The translations under genes were made by a program, and so were the position numbers. Of a DNA stretch of 56,752 nt, positions 17,609 to 26,637 are shown in pieces. Position 1 is the first letter of the stretch; each line of letters opens with the position of its first letter. The notes beneath the pieces were generated by a model, which was not told the origin of the DNA, searched no databases, and saw only the letters and a program-made list of their open reading frames with translations. Location: NCBI GenBank assembly GCA_030615745.1, contig JAUWYR010000013.1:1-56752 (forward strand), given 5' to 3'. The stretch comes from Candidatus Zixiibacteriota bacterium (lineage in GTDB: Bacteria > Zixibacteria > MSB-5A5 > SM23-73-2).

Positions 17609-18109
17609 ATGCTTTGTCAGGATTGCAAAAAAAAGGAGGCCACAGTTCATCTAACTCAAATCATAAATAACAAGAAGATAGAGCTAAATCTTTGTCGGGA
17701 ATGTGCAGAGAAAAGGGGATTTCATTCTCCATTGGAGGGGGCGTCTTTTCCCTTGGCTGAGTTTTTAGCCAGTATTTTGGATCAGAGTCTGAAGAAAGTT
17801 CCGACAAGATTAAAAGAGAGCAAATGTAGTGTATGTAAGATCGGTTACTCTGATTTCGTCAAAGCTGGAAGATTGGGTTGTGGGAATTGCTATAAGGTTT
17901 TCAGGGAGGAGTTAAAGGACCTTCTGAGGAAAATACATGGTTCTGACCAGCATCGGGGAAAAGCTCCTGCGGCTTTAGAGGATGTTATGAAGCCGATAAA
18001 AGATCAGAGGCGCCTTCAGGAGCAGTTGAGGAAAGCTGTGGAGTCTGAGGATTTTGAAAAAGCTGCAAAACTTAGAGATAAAATTAAAGCTTTGGACAAA
18101 AAGCTTTAA
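17609..18109 (+). CDS. mcsA: Protein-arginine kinase activator McsA
   Basis: A 166-aa protein. Two pairs of CxxC zinc motifs cover the N-terminal half: LCQDC and LCREC within the first 32 residues, then SKCSVC and GCGNC between about 70 and 95. A linker follows, then a C-terminal UVR motif (about 130-166, EDFEKAAKLRDKIKALDKKL). In Firmicutes McsA activates the arginine kinase McsB and helps deliver substrates to ClpC. It lies 10 bases after lolD and 39 before mcsB, with a GGGAG-type ribosome site, so the three are cotranscribed. Confidence 0.93.
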   Translation: MLCQDCKKKEATVHLTQIINNKKIELNLCRECAEKRGFHSPLEGASFPLAEFLASILDQSLKKVPTRLKESKCSVCKIGYSDFVKAGRLGCGNCYKVFREELKDLLRKIHGSDQHRGKAPAALEDVMKPIKDQRRLQEQLRKAVESEDFEKAAKLRDKIKALDKKL

Positions 18110-18148
18110 TTTGGTCTCTTGATCTTCGATTTTTTAGGATTTTGAGAT

Positions 18149-19201
18149 ATGTTTGATGAAATGGTCAAAGAGGAAGCTGAATGGCTTTCTGGAGAAGGTA
18201 AAAATTCGGACATAGTTTTGTCCAGCAGGGTAAGATTAGCCCGAAACATTACTGGAATCCCTTTTCCCGCAGTGGCTGATACAGATACCAGACAAAAGAT
18301 TTTATCTTATGTCAAGATAGCCATTGATAAAGGAGGAGCCTTTAAAAAGGGAATTTTTTATAACTCGTCTGAGCTTTCCCGCACAGATAAAGACTTCCTT
18401 TTGGAAAGGCATCTTGTTAGCCCTGAATTTGCTAAAGAGCAAAATGGTTTCAAAGGGATCTTTATCGGTGAGGATGAGAAAATATCGATTATGATAAATG
18501 AGGAAGATCACTTAAGGCTCCAAGCAATAAGATCAGGTTTGGAGATAAAGGCAACCTGGGAGGAGGTTAACAGGATAGATGATGAGCTTTCTGAGTTTTT
18601 GGAGTTCGATTTCGATTCCGATTTCGGCTATCTCACCTCCTGTCCTACAAATGTAGGAACCGGGATCAGAGCCTCAATTTTGATTCATCTCCCTGGCTTG
18701 GTTTTGACAAGAGAGCTGGATAAGGTCATTTCTCGAATAACCAAGATGGGGTTGACAGTTAGAGGATTCTATGGGGAGGGAACAGATGTTTTAGGGAATC
18801 TTTTCCAGGTATCAAATCAGACCACCTTAGGGAAATCAGAGGAGGATATAATAGAAAGCTTAGAGAAAATAACACAGCAGATAATAGAGTATGAAGGGAA
18901 TTCGAGAGCTACACTTTTCAGGGATGCAAAGGAGCATATTGAGGATAAGATATGGAGAGCGTATGGTATTTTAAAATATGCTTGTGTTTTGACCTCTGAT
19001 GAGGTAATGAATTTGCTTTCCGCATTAAGGCTTGGCATCGGAATGGGCACTTTATCAGGTATAGATTTAAAATTGATCAACCAGCTTTTAATTTTGACCC
19101 AACCAGCTCATCTTCAGAAATATTATGGGTATCAGATGAATGCGGACCAGCGAGATAAAAAAAGGGCTGAGCTTTTAAGAGAAAGGTTGGAAAAAAGTTA
19201 A
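18149..19201 (+). CDS. mcsB: Protein-arginine kinase McsB
   Basis: A 350-aa ATP:guanido phosphotransferase-type kinase that phosphorylates protein arginines as degradation tags. It has VLSSRVRLARNITGIPFP at about 26-43 and MINEEDHLRLQ (about 116-126). The catalytic loop is LTSCPTNVGTGIRAS, and the nucleotide-binding RGFYGEGT leads on to QVSNQTTLGKSEEDI. The helical C-terminal domain ends in the DKKRAELLRERLE region. Family length is about 350-360. There is no CtsR repressor gene in the cluster, unlike the classical ctsR-mcsA-mcsB-clpC operon. Confidence 0.95.
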   Translation: MFDEMVKEEAEWLSGEGKNSDIVLSSRVRLARNITGIPFPAVADTDTRQKILSYVKIAIDKGGAFKKGIFYNSSELSRTDKDFLLERHLVSPEFAKEQNGFKGIFIGEDEKISIMINEEDHLRLQAIRSGLEIKATWEEVNRIDDELSEFLEFDFDSDFGYLTSCPTNVGTGIRASILIHLPGLVLTRELDKVISRITKMGLTVRGFYGEGTDVLGNLFQVSNQTTLGKSEEDIIESLEKITQQIIEYEGNSRATLFRDAKEHIEDKIWRAYGILKYACVLTSDEVMNLLSALRLGIGMGTLSGIDLKLINQLLILTQPAHLQKYYGYQMNADQRDKKRAELLRERLEKS

Positions 19202-19296
19202 ATTTTCAATATTTTTGAAATAAACCTTTGACATTTTGAAATTTATTTATAAATTATAATTGAAAAGTTGATCTCGTATAAATATGGGAGCAAGAG

Positions 19297-21753
19297 ATGA
19301 ATGAGATGTTCACAGAAAGAGCAAGAAAGGCAATAGAATATTCAAGGGATGAGGCTGCGCGTTTACGGCACGATTATATAGGGACTGAGCATCTCCTTTT
19401 GGGTCTAGTCCGTCTGGGCGAAGGGAAAGCGGTAGAGATTTTGACCAACATCGGGATAGACTTAAATGAGCTTAAGGCTTCGGTGGAGGAAGTGGTTCAG
19501 CCCTCTGGAGGAACTCTTACTTTAGGACAGCTTCCTCTAACTGCGAGGGCTAAAAAGACCTTAGAGCTTGCCACCCAGGAAGCGAGAGCTTTAAGATCAA
19601 AAGAGGTTGATTGTGAACACATTCTTCTGGCTTTGTTAAGGGATGAGGAGGGTGTTGCGGCTCAGGTTTTGTCGATGTATGATGTGGATTATAAAGAGGC
19701 TTATGAGGAATTGAAAAATATACGAGTTGGAAAACCTTCCTCCTATGGAAGAAAAAGGAAGAAGACCAAGACTCCAGCTTTAGACCACTTTGGAAGGGAT
19801 CTGACCGAGCTTGCGAGAAAAGGGAAATTAGACCCTATTATTGGGAGGGATAATGAGATTGAAAGGATTTCTCAGGTGCTCTCACGCAGGAAGAAAAACA
19901 ATCCAGTTCTGATTGGTGAGCCGGGCGTTGGAAAAACTGCAATTGCCGAGGGGTTAGCTCAGAAAATAGTCCAGGGGAAAGTTCCTCAGATTTTGGAGAA
20001 CAGAAGGGTTGTCACTTTAGATATGGCAGCTCTGGTTGCTGGAACAAAATACCGAGGTCAATTTGAGGAGCGGATGAAGGCGGTGATAAATGAGATTGTT
20101 AACTCCAAGGATGTGATAATCTTTTTAGATGAGCTCCATACCATTGTGGGCGCAGGAAGTGCAGAAGGCTCTTTGGATGCCTCGAATATCTTCAAACCCG
20201 CTCTTTCGAGAGGGGAAATTCAGTGCATAGGTGCGACCACTTTAAATGAGTATAGGAAATATATTGAGAAAGATGGCGCTTTGGAGCGGAGATTCCAACC
20301 GGTGATGGTCGATCCACCTTCCACTGAGGATACTATAAAGATACTTAAAGGTTTAAGAGAAAAATATGAAGAGCATCACAAGGTGAAGATCACTGATGAG
20401 GCAATTGAAGCTGCGGTTAGACTTTCGGATCGATATATTTCAGGAAGGTTTCAGCCGGATAAAGCTATTGATGTGATGGATGAAGCTGGCTCAAAGGCAC
20501 ACCTTACCTCTTATACCAAACCTCCGGAGTTCGATAAACTGGAACAGGAGATAAAAAAAATCCAGAAGGCTAAGGAAAAAGCGGTTAAAGATCAAGAGTT
20601 TGAAACCGCGGCTAAGCTTCGGGATGAGCTCAAATTTAAAAAGGATGAGCTGGAAAAGTTAAAGAAGAGTTGGGTGGAGCAAAGGGAGAGGATCACTATT
20701 AAACTCACAGCTGAGGATATCGCTGAGGTGGTTTCTAAGATGACCGGCATACCTTTATTCAGATTGGAGGAGAAGGAATCGAAAAAGCTTTTGAGGATGG
20801 AGGAGGAGATAAAAAAGAGGATTGTTGGTCAGATTGAGGCTATCTCTTCGATAACTAAAGCTATAAGAAGATCAAGAGCCGGTCTGGGTGACCCCAGGCG
20901 ACCCATAGGTTCTTTTATCTTTTTAGGACCCACTGGTGTGGGTAAAACTGAGCTTGGCCGTGCATTAGCAGCATTTTTATTCGAGGATGAGGATAGTTTA
21001 GTCAGGATAGATATGTCTGAGTATATGGAGAAGTTTTCGGTATCGAGGCTTATCGGCGCTCCCCCAGGATATGTTGGTTACGAGGAAGGTGGACAGCTTA
21101 CTGAAAAGGTGAGGAGAAAACCATACTCTGTTGTGTTACTGGATGAGATAGAGAAGGCTCATCCTGAGGTCTTCAATATTTTGTTGCAGATGTTGGATGA
21201 TGGTCAACTAACAGATAGCTTCGGAAGGAAGGTCGATTTCAAAAACACAGTTGTGATTATGACCTCAAATATGGGAACAAGACAGATAAAATCAGGCAAG
21301 GGGATGGGATTTCAAAAAGATGATGAAAAATCGAGTTATGAGCAGATGAAAGAAAAAATAATGGATGAGGTTAAAAGGATCTTTAATCCTGAGCTTTTAA
21401 ACAGAATCGATGAGATAATCGTCTTTAAGTCCTTAGGAATAAAAGAGATAATGGAAATAATAAACATATTGCTCTCAGATGTTGCCAAAAGGCTTGCTGA
21501 TAAGGGTATATCCTTTGAGCTGACCGATTCAGCAAAAGAATTTTTAGCTAAAAAGGGGTATAACCCAATTTTTGGAGCTCGTCCATTGAAAAGAGCGATC
21601 CAGAAGTATCTGGAGGACCCTCTGGCTGAGGAGATCTTAAGAGGTCAGTTTGCATGTGATTGTCATGTTTTAATTGATAGAAAACAAAATGAGGATAAGC
21701 TTTTCTTTGACATAAAAGTTGGAGAAAAAGCTGGTAAACAGAAAGTTAAATAG
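19297..21753 (+). CDS. clpC: ATP-dependent Clp protease ATP-binding subunit ClpC
   Basis: An 818-aa Hsp100 unfoldase. The double Clp-N domain covers about 1-145 (ARKAIEYSRDEAARLRHDYIG is split over its first helix). AAA1 has Walker A GEPGVGKT near 210. The middle domain carries a UVR motif (DQEFETAAKLRDELKFKKDE, about 425-445), which marks ClpC rather than ClpB. AAA2 has Walker A GPTGVGKTELG near 545, and the D2 small domain follows. It would act on McsB-marked substrates with ClpP, whose gene is not in the window. TTGACA at 19228 and TATAAT at 19255 lie 21 bases apart, too wide for a confident promoter. Confidence 0.97.
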   Translation: MNEMFTERARKAIEYSRDEAARLRHDYIGTEHLLLGLVRLGEGKAVEILTNIGIDLNELKASVEEVVQPSGGTLTLGQLPLTARAKKTLELATQEARALRSKEVDCEHILLALLRDEEGVAAQVLSMYDVDYKEAYEELKNIRVGKPSSYGRKRKKTKTPALDHFGRDLTELARKGKLDPIIGRDNEIERISQVLSRRKKNNPVLIGEPGVGKTAIAEGLAQKIVQGKVPQILENRRVVTLDMAALVAGTKYRGQFEERMKAVINEIVNSKDVIIFLDELHTIVGAGSAEGSLDASNIFKPALSRGEIQCIGATTLNEYRKYIEKDGALERRFQPVMVDPPSTEDTIKILKGLREKYEEHHKVKITDEAIEAAVRLSDRYISGRFQPDKAIDVMDEAGSKAHLTSYTKPPEFDKLEQEIKKIQKAKEKAVKDQEFETAAKLRDELKFKKDELEKLKKSWVEQRERITIKLTAEDIAEVVSKMTGIPLFRLEEKESKKLLRMEEEIKKRIVGQIEAISSITKAIRRSRAGLGDPRRPIGSFIFLGPTGVGKTELGRALAAFLFEDEDSLVRIDMSEYMEKFSVSRLIGAPPGYVGYEEGGQLTEKVRRKPYSVVLLDEIEKAHPEVFNILLQMLDDGQLTDSFGRKVDFKNTVVIMTSNMGTRQIKSGKGMGFQKDDEKSSYEQMKEKIMDEVKRIFNPELLNRIDEIIVFKSLGIKEIMEIINILLSDVAKRLADKGISFELTDSAKEFLAKKGYNPIFGARPLKRAIQKYLEDPLAEEILRGQFACDCHVLIDRKQNEDKLFFDIKVGEKAGKQKVK

Positions 21754-21769
21754 AGAAGGAAGGTAGTTT

Positions 21770-22021
21770 ATGGCTCATAAAAAGGGAGTTGGATCATCGA
21801 GAAATGGGAGAGACTCCCAGGGACAGAGATTAGGAGTAAAACGTTTTAGTGGAGAAGCTGTTTTATCTGGAACTATTCTGGTGCGTCAGCGCGGAACAAG
21901 AATCTATCCAGGGTATAATGTGGGAATGGGAAAGGATAATACCCTTTTTGCTAAGATCACCGGCGTAGCCAAGTATGAAAAAAAGGGAAGAGGAAGAAAA
22001 GTAGTTTCAGTCTACGCGTAA
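21770..22021 (+). CDS. rpmA: 50S ribosomal protein bL27
   Basis: An 83-aa ribosomal protein with the full family sequence, including the basic N-terminal arm ([15 protein letters not shown]) reaching towards the peptidyl transferase centre, followed by [15 protein letters not shown] and GKDNTLFA. There is no N-terminal extension of the kind cleaved by Prp in Firmicutes. It follows clpC by 16 bases with an AAGGAAGG-type site and is probably cotranscribed. Its usual partner rplU (bL21) is not adjacent, which is unusual. Confidence 0.98.
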   Translation: MAHKKGVGSSRNGRDSQGQRLGVKRFSGEAVLSGTILVRQRGTRIYPGYNVGMGKDNTLFAKITGVAKYEKKGRGRKVVSVYA

Positions 22022-22148
22022 ATTTTTTTATCTTTAAGCTTGCTAAATTTTTCACAAGCTTCAAGAACTTCTTCTTAAGTTAAAAATACTCTTATCGTTT
22101 TTTAGACTTTTAGCTTATAAATGAAACCAAAGGTTTTTCTTTTTTGAA

Positions 22149-22814
22149 ATGAAAGGTTTTGGAATCTTGTTGGCTGGATGTGGTTTTTGGGATGGTTCAG
22201 ATGTGTGGGAGTCTGTTTTGATCTCATACTTTCTGGCAAAAAAAAAGGAGCCTTATCTTTTTTTGACCTTAAATTTAAATCAAAAAGAGGTGGTGGACCA
22301 CCTTACTCAGAAAAAAGTTTTTGAAGACAGAAACTTATTTTCCGAATCAGCAAGGATTGGAGTTTCAGAGATAAAAAGTATAGAGGATGTGTCCGGAGAG
22401 AAGATCAAAGGCCTTTTTGTTCCTGGCGGGTGGGGTCTTCTGAAAAATCTTTCTGAATTTGACCCAGATGAAAATACTTTCAATGTCGAAAAAAAAGTCA
22501 AAAGATTTTTAAGGGAGATTTACCGAAGGGAAAAACCGATCGGAGGGTGTGGATTAGCATCTCTGCTTTTCGCTTTTTGTCTTCATGATATTTCCGAATC
22601 ACCTATAACTTTGACCTTGGGGAACGATGCCAAACTCTCCAGAAAACTTGAGGATTTCGGTGTTATTCATGTAATTTCCAAAGCATCTGAGGCGGTGATT
22701 GATAAAGAACATAAAATAGTTACAACCCCGGGGACCTTTCTGAAGAAAAATATCTCAGAGGTCTCCTCTGGGATAGAGAATCTGGTCTTGGGGATTTTGG
22801 AGTTAACAGGTTAA
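22149..22814 (+). CDS. ElbB-like DJ-1/PfpI superfamily protein with a shifted cysteine
   Basis: A 221-aa protein aligning along its whole length with ElbB (DJ-1/PfpI fold, reported glyoxalase activity). GCGFWDGSDVWESVL matches the N-terminal GCG-x2-DG-x4-E block, followed by DHLTQKKVFEDRN, SARI, VPGGWGLLKNLSEF and IVTTPGTF. At the nucleophile elbow, ElbB has a Cys seven residues into a KPLG-led segment. Here the sequence is KPIGGCGLAS, so a Gly occupies that place and the Cys lies one residue earlier. Activity may therefore differ. It lies just upstream of the fumarase genes (17 bases). Confidence 0.8.
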   Translation: MKGFGILLAGCGFWDGSDVWESVLISYFLAKKKEPYLFLTLNLNQKEVVDHLTQKKVFEDRNLFSESARIGVSEIKSIEDVSGEKIKGLFVPGGWGLLKNLSEFDPDENTFNVEKKVKRFLREIYRREKPIGGCGLASLLFAFCLHDISESPITLTLGNDAKLSRKLEDFGVIHVISKASEAVIDKEHKIVTTPGTFLKKNISEVSSGIENLVLGILELTG

Positions 22815-22831
22815 AATCATAAGGAGGTAAT

Positions 22832-23668
22832 ATGCGTCAGATAGATGCAGCAAAAATAACAGAGACAGTGAAAAAGCTTTGCATCGATGCCAATTATTAT
22901 CTGGGTAAAGATGTTATGGATGCACTTGAGGCTGCTCATAAGAAAGAGGAGTCTCCGGTGGGCAAGGAGATCATCTCTCAGATCTTGGAAAACGATAAGA
23001 TCGCGGCTGAGGGTGTATTTCCTATGTGTCAGGATACCGGTGCTGCGGTTGTGTTCGTGGAGCAGGGAGCTTTTGTCTTTGTTAACGGAAATTTAACCGA
23101 AGCCATAAATGAAGGGGTAAGACAGGGTTATAAGGAGGGCTATTTAAGAAAATCTATGTGTGATCCTATTACCAGAAAGAATACTGGTGATAATACCCCG
23201 GCGATTATTCATCTGGATATTGTGCCCGGAGATAAGTTGAAGATCATAGTTGCTCCCAAAGGAGGAGGATCCGAGAATATGAGCTTTGTAAAGATGATGA
23301 AGCCGGCTGACGGGATCGAAGGGGTGAAAGATTTTGTTATCGAGTCGGTAAAAAAGGCAGGGTCCAACCCCTGTCCACCTATTATCGTTGGAGTGGGCAT
23401 CGGTGGAATTTTCGAGAAGTGTGCACAGATAGCAAAAAAAGCTCTTTTAAGAACCATAGGTTCCAAGCATCCGGATCCATTCTATGCTGATTTGGAAGCT
23501 GAGCTTTTAGAGAAGGTGAATATGACCGGAGTGGGACCTCAAGGCTTGGGTGGAACAGTTACCGCCTTAGCAGTTTTTGTTGAGGTTCATCCCTGTCACA
23601 TTGCCAGCTTCCCATCAGCGGTGAATATAAACTGTCATGCGGCAAGACACAAAGAAGCGGTTATTTAG
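22832..23668 (+). CDS. Class I fumarate hydratase, alpha subunit
   Basis: A 278-aa subunit of the oxygen-sensitive [4Fe-4S] hydro-lyase that interconverts fumarate and malate. Cys residues expected to bind the cluster are visible in MCQDTGA (about 69), PCPPIIVGVGIGG (about 188) and NINCHAARH near the C-terminus. CDPITRKNTGDNTPA is also typical. The start has a strong AAGGAGG site. The beta subunit gene follows after a short tandem repeat. The closely related L-tartrate dehydratase cannot be excluded by sequence alone, but fumarase is the likelier role. Confidence 0.9.
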   Translation: MRQIDAAKITETVKKLCIDANYYLGKDVMDALEAAHKKEESPVGKEIISQILENDKIAAEGVFPMCQDTGAAVVFVEQGAFVFVNGNLTEAINEGVRQGYKEGYLRKSMCDPITRKNTGDNTPAIIHLDIVPGDKLKIIVAPKGGGSENMSFVKMMKPADGIEGVKDFVIESVKKAGSNPCPPIIVGVGIGGIFEKCAQIAKKALLRTIGSKHPDPFYADLEAELLEKVNMTGVGPQGLGGTVTALAVFVEVHPCHIASFPSAVNINCHAARHKEAVI

Positions 23669-23696
23669 TTGTTAGTTGTTAGTTATTAGTTGTTAG
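23665..23696. repeat. TTAGTTG tandem repeat between fumarase subunit genes
   Basis: Four or five TTAGTTG/TTAGTTA heptamers begin in the stop codon of the alpha-subunit gene. They resemble in layout the heptamer array after lolC. Confidence 0.8.
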
Positions 23697-23721
23697 ATAA
23701 AAAAAAGATGGAGGAGATAAG

Positions 23722-24279
23722 ATGGCTGAGGTAAAGAGATTAAATACCCCTTTGACTGATGAAGATATTAAGGGGTTGAAGATTGGAGATAATGTCTTGA
23801 TAACAGGTGAAATATTAACAGCCAGGGATACAGCCCATAAAAAAATGGTCGAATTTCTGGATAAAGGCGAAAAGCTCCCTTTTGACATAAAAGGACAATT
23901 AATCTACTATGTTGGACCCTCACCAACTCGTCCCGGACAGGTCATAGGTTCTGCAGGACCAACAACATCAGGAAGGATGAACAAATATGCACCCCGGATT
24001 TTGGAGGCTGGGTCAAAGGGGATGATCGGAAAAGGTGAGATGGGTGCTGGGGTGCCTGATGCTTTGAAAAAATACAAGGGTGCATATTTTATCGTTGTCG
24101 GTGGTGCAGCTGCTTTGATCTCCAAATCGATCGTTGCTAATGAATTAGTCGCCTGGGAGGAGATGGGAGCAGAGGCGGTCAGAAAGTATACGGTCAAGGA
24201 TTTTCCTGTTATAGTTGCTCAGGATTGCCATGGGGGGAATATGTTCGTTGAAGGGGTAAAGAAGTATCAGAGGATATAG
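23722..24279 (+). CDS. Class I fumarate hydratase, beta subunit
   Basis: A 185-aa swivelling-domain subunit. GEILTARDTAHKKM (about 34-47) and YYVGPSPTRPGQVIGSAGPTT hold the family's substrate-binding motif. SKGMIGKGEMG and the terminal region with QDCHGGN follow. It is complementary to the alpha subunit encoded 53 bases upstream, with its own GGAGGAG site. Two-subunit class I enzymes of this kind occur in anaerobes and thermophiles. Confidence 0.92.
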   Translation: MAEVKRLNTPLTDEDIKGLKIGDNVLITGEILTARDTAHKKMVEFLDKGEKLPFDIKGQLIYYVGPSPTRPGQVIGSAGPTTSGRMNKYAPRILEAGSKGMIGKGEMGAGVPDALKKYKGAYFIVVGGAAALISKSIVANELVAWEEMGAEAVRKYTVKDFPVIVAQDCHGGNMFVEGVKKYQRI

Positions 24280-25295
24280 AAAAATCAAATTTGCTGGGGC
24301 AGGGGTCAAACCCCTGCACCAACTTTAGGAAGATTTAAAAAATACCCGCTCCTTGTGGATGTTATCCCTGGTCGGGCAGGCATCCGCAAGAGAAAAGCAC
24401 CCGTAAAAGAAGTTTTTCCTGTAGGGACGGGTTGGCAATTGGTAGCCGCCCGTATGGGCGTAAGCCATTTTTTTGCAGGCTACTATTATAACAGGACAAA
24501 GCAAAATCTATTTGTGCCTCTCGGGTCCCCTGACCCGACAGGGATTCTCTGCCAAGTCAGCCTGCCCGGATAGGGGGATTTGGCGGACACACAAGCACAC
24601 CCTGAACGGTTCTGACCTTCTATATCTTTTCAAAATAACAAATCTTTAATATTTTTTAAGCCACAGGCTGTAGGTCAGATTTCCAAATCCGACTATAAGA
24701 AAGTCGATTTTAGAAAATCGACCTACTATTGTTCTATTCCGCTAGGTCAGAGGATCTGGTGGGCATATTAAGAATGGAGTTGCTCGATTCATCGAGCTTT
24801 GCCCAATAAATTGGGCAACTACATGTTTTGTTGTTGCCGAATTTGTAATTCGGTAACTACTTGCTGCTTTCCAAATCCAGCAACAATACTGAAAAAAAGG
24901 ATCTTTTAAAAGTGGCGTCAGGAGTTTTCTCCCTTGGCCGGGCAGGTTGACCCGACAGGTATTCCGCCAGGTCTGGGGACCTGCCAGGCACAATATTTTC
25001 TTCTTCAATTTCGCAGAGGGATAAACCCTCCTTGGCCGGGCAAGCGAGGGTCTCCCCTACATATTAGGTTTATTTTGTTGGGCAAGCATTAGTAGAGAGT
25101 CACGGAAACCTTCTCGGTAAGTAGTCAGTTGCAGGCAAGGTGCCCGCTACTATCATTTAAGTTCATCATCAGGATGTAAATTCAAATATTTGTTCGTTGG
25201 GGATGTTATCATCCCCAACGATTTTCGGCGGATGCCTGCCCGGCCAGGGATAACATCCGCCTTGAACAAAGAACCGAAAAGGCCGAAATTGCTTT
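24280..25295. repeat. One-kilobase gene-free spacer made of hairpin repeats
   Basis: I find no credible gene. Clear elements are GCAGGGGT-CAA-ACCCCTGC (24299-24317) and TCGGGTC-CCCT-GACCCGA (24521-24538). A double hairpin at 24673-24722 ends in the perfect GTCGATTTT-AG-AAAATCGAC and matches 37826-37878. Others are CCGAATT-TGT-AATTCGG near 24837, a GTCAGGAG element near 24915, degenerate CACGG and GGCA-AGG-TGCC hairpins near 25100-25147, and CGTTGGGGATG-TTAT-CATCCCCAACG (25195-25220). CCTGGCCGGGCAGG-type GC-rich motifs are interspersed. Confidence 0.9.
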
Positions 25296-26591
25296 TTAAT
25301 TGACACAACCATGCTTTGGAGCAGGTCCTGACTTCAAAAGATAGTTTGCGAGATATATTACATCTCCCAAATTAATACGGCAGTCGCAATTAGGGTCTGA
25401 TCTCCATTTTGGCTTAGGTAATTTTACTGGATGTGCACAACAATATTTAGCCAGAAGTATAACATCATCTAAGCCCAAGGACCAGTTTCCATTTACATCG
25501 CCGTTTGTGTAATTAAATGTTAGATGTTGTGGCCCGTCACCTACATAATAGGTCTTCAAAATATTGCCTGAGGAGTCGATCCTGGTAACATTATCCGCCT
25601 GAAAATTGCAGGTATAAACTGTTGAATCCTGAAAAGCAGAGACTGAAACAACTCCTGAATTTCCGGGTAATCTTATAGGATTTAAAGACCCATGGAAAAC
25701 AGTATCAGCTTTTGCGCAGAAGGTGTATACTTCACCATCGGTTTCCCAGCCTCCAGCTGCCAGATAGCCGATATTATCAGGTGAGATAGAGATAATACCT
25801 GGACTTCCTCCAATTTCAAAACTATCTATCATTGTTCCTTTTCGACTCCACAGCTTGGGGGGTTTGAACCCGGGGCTTCCTCCAATTTCAACAACATCTT
25901 TTATCATATCCAAAATAGGATCGATAATATAAATAATACCCCGTTCAGATGAATAATCTCCAGTGCAAATCACATATATTTCTCCCTCATTATCCAAATC
26001 CAGATATTGTGGATTTGTGCCTACGTTTATCACCTTCAGAATTGAGTCTCCTTGGGTGTCAAAAACAGTTACAGTCCCCTGTCCATAATTACCTGGATAT
26101 GAGATAAAAGCGGTGTTACAAACGTAACCTTTATTAAGCTTTTCTAAAATAAGAATTCCTGCAGGACCATCCCCGATATAGAATGAGTCGACTTTGCTTT
26201 TGGTTACCATATCGATCTTAAACAAAGAGTCCGCAGTAAAACAGGTGACATAAGCGTATCTACTGCAATCTGAGAAATCTATAGCCCAGGGGTTGCGCGC
26301 CCATCCACCTCCGATATTTATACTATCGACCTTGGTATCGGTATTCATATTGTATATATGGATATCAGCGGACCCGGAGTTAACTACATAGATCAAGCTA
26401 TCTCTGATTACAATCTGATTTGGCACAATACCTGTTGTGGCAAAGTTAGTAGTGACCAAATCTGTTTTCAGATTTATTTTAGATAAGGTGTATGCCAGGC
26501 CATTGATAATATAAGCGATTGGATCTGCTCCCCATACCATATTAGAGAAAGCTACCAACAAGACCAGAATTAAAATAGATTTTTTTAACAT
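25296..26591 (-). CDS. Secreted beta-propeller protein with C-terminal dockerin, in a B12-riboswitch operon (BtuG-like?)
   Basis: A 431-aa exported protein. Residues 1-22 form a signal peptide (ILILVLLVAFSNMVWGA, no lipobox Cys). Residues about 24-360 form a YVTN/YncE-type beta-propeller with recurring units (IYVVNSGSADIHIYN, AYVTCFTADSLFKID, TVYTCNFQADNVTRID). Residues about 363-431 hold two dockerin-like calcium motifs (DVNGNWSLGLDDVILLAKY and DPNCDCRINLGDVIYLANYL). It lies 46 bases downstream of a TonB receptor under a cobalamin riboswitch. In Bacteroides, the propeller lipoprotein BtuG captures B12 for BtuB; by context this may be an analogue using a dockerin instead of a lipid anchor. 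That role is inference. Confidence 0.82.
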   Translation of the reverse strand: MLKKSILILVLLVAFSNMVWGADPIAYIINGLAYTLSKINLKTDLVTTNFATTGIVPNQIVIRDSLIYVVNSGSADIHIYNMNTDTKVDSINIGGGWARNPWAIDFSDCSRYAYVTCFTADSLFKIDMVTKSKVDSFYIGDGPAGILILEKLNKGYVCNTAFISYPGNYGQGTVTVFDTQGDSILKVINVGTNPQYLDLDNEGEIYVICTGDYSSERGIIYIIDPILDMIKDVVEIGGSPGFKPPKLWSRKGTMIDSFEIGGSPGIISISPDNIGYLAAGGWETDGEVYTFCAKADTVFHGSLNPIRLPGNSGVVSVSAFQDSTVYTCNFQADNVTRIDSSGNILKTYYVGDGPQHLTFNYTNGDVNGNWSLGLDDVILLAKYCCAHPVKLPKPKWRSDPNCDCRINLGDVIYLANYLLKSGPAPKHGCVN

Positions 26592-26637
26592 AATTAAAAC
26601 TCCTTGAAGTTAAAAGATTAACGATTTTTCGAGACTG

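Noticed and set aside
19228-19260. Consensus promoter of clpC
   Set aside because: TTGACA and TATAAT are both present, but 21 bases apart, beyond the usual spacing. It may still be used with an alternative -10.
22022-22148. Terminator after rpmA
   Set aside because: AAGCTTG and CAAGCTT can pair across a 12-base loop, but no T-tract follows and the stem is weak.
24355-24573. A 72-codon frame in the 24.3-25.3 kb spacer
   Set aside because: It runs through known hairpin repeats, has no ribosome site and has repeat-derived, low-plausibility protein sequence.
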